Part shown: positions 6,393 through 6,413 of the stretch, one piece after another
Layout: every line of letters starts with the position of its first letter
How positions within the stretch are numbered: the first letter of the stretch is position 1
From: Paracoccaceae bacterium
GTDB taxonomy: Bacteria; Pseudomonadota; Alphaproteobacteria; Rhodobacterales; Rhodobacteraceae
DNA: 6,413 nucleotides
Direction of reading: 5' to 3'
Assembly (NCBI GenBank): GCA_024644285.1
Contig: JAHELH010000145.1
Location: 1 to 6,413, forward strand
The notes under the pieces: model-generated
Seen by the model: the letters and a program-made list of their open reading frames with translations, nothing else
Told to the model about the DNA's origin: nothing
Databases searched by the model: none
Program-made: the position numbers and the translations under genes

Positions 6393-6413
6393 GCCGGTCT
6401 TATGGAACTGGTC

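Overview
The window holds one complete, tightly packed five-gene operon on the + strand, urtABCDE. It encodes a high-affinity urea ABC importer of the branched-chain amino acid/amide (HAAT, Liv-like) family. A tRNA-Ala(GGC) gene on the - strand ends convergently just past urtE. The DNA is GC-rich with strongly G/C-biased third codon positions. The tRNA sequence and the protein sequences look alphaproteobacterial, most like Rhodobacterales (Paracoccus/Rhodobacter-type). That placement is recognition from memory, not a database result.

Layout. Bases 1-202 are non-coding upstream DNA with three perfect short palindromes and a good Shine-Dalgarno (SD) site before urtA, but no convincing full promoter. 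urtA (203-1483) is the periplasmic urea-binding protein. A 58-nt gap containing a GC-rich hairpin separates it from urtB (1542-3497), a permease with a long exported N-terminal domain. urtC (3503-4819, second permease), urtD (4816-5556, ATPase) and urtE (5560-6255, ATPase) follow with gaps of 5, -4 and 3 nt, so they are almost certainly cotranscribed and probably translationally coupled. After urtE there are only 38 nt before the CCA end of tRNA-Ala (6294-6369, - strand), with no recognisable terminator. A perfect 8-bp inverted repeat lies just upstream of the tRNA 5' end.

How the parts work together. UrtA captures urea in the periplasm and delivers it to the UrtB-UrtC membrane channel. UrtD and UrtE hydrolyse ATP to drive import. 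Cytoplasmic urea is normally split by urease to ammonia and CO2, making this a nitrogen-scavenging system usually induced under nitrogen limitation. No urease gene is inside the window.

Novelty. The operon is a well-known system and I see no undescribed system here. The points most worth a second look are the enlarged UrtB N-terminal domain with an ungapped internal repeat, the urtA-urtB hairpin, the upstream palindromes, and the terminator-less convergence with the tRNA gene.
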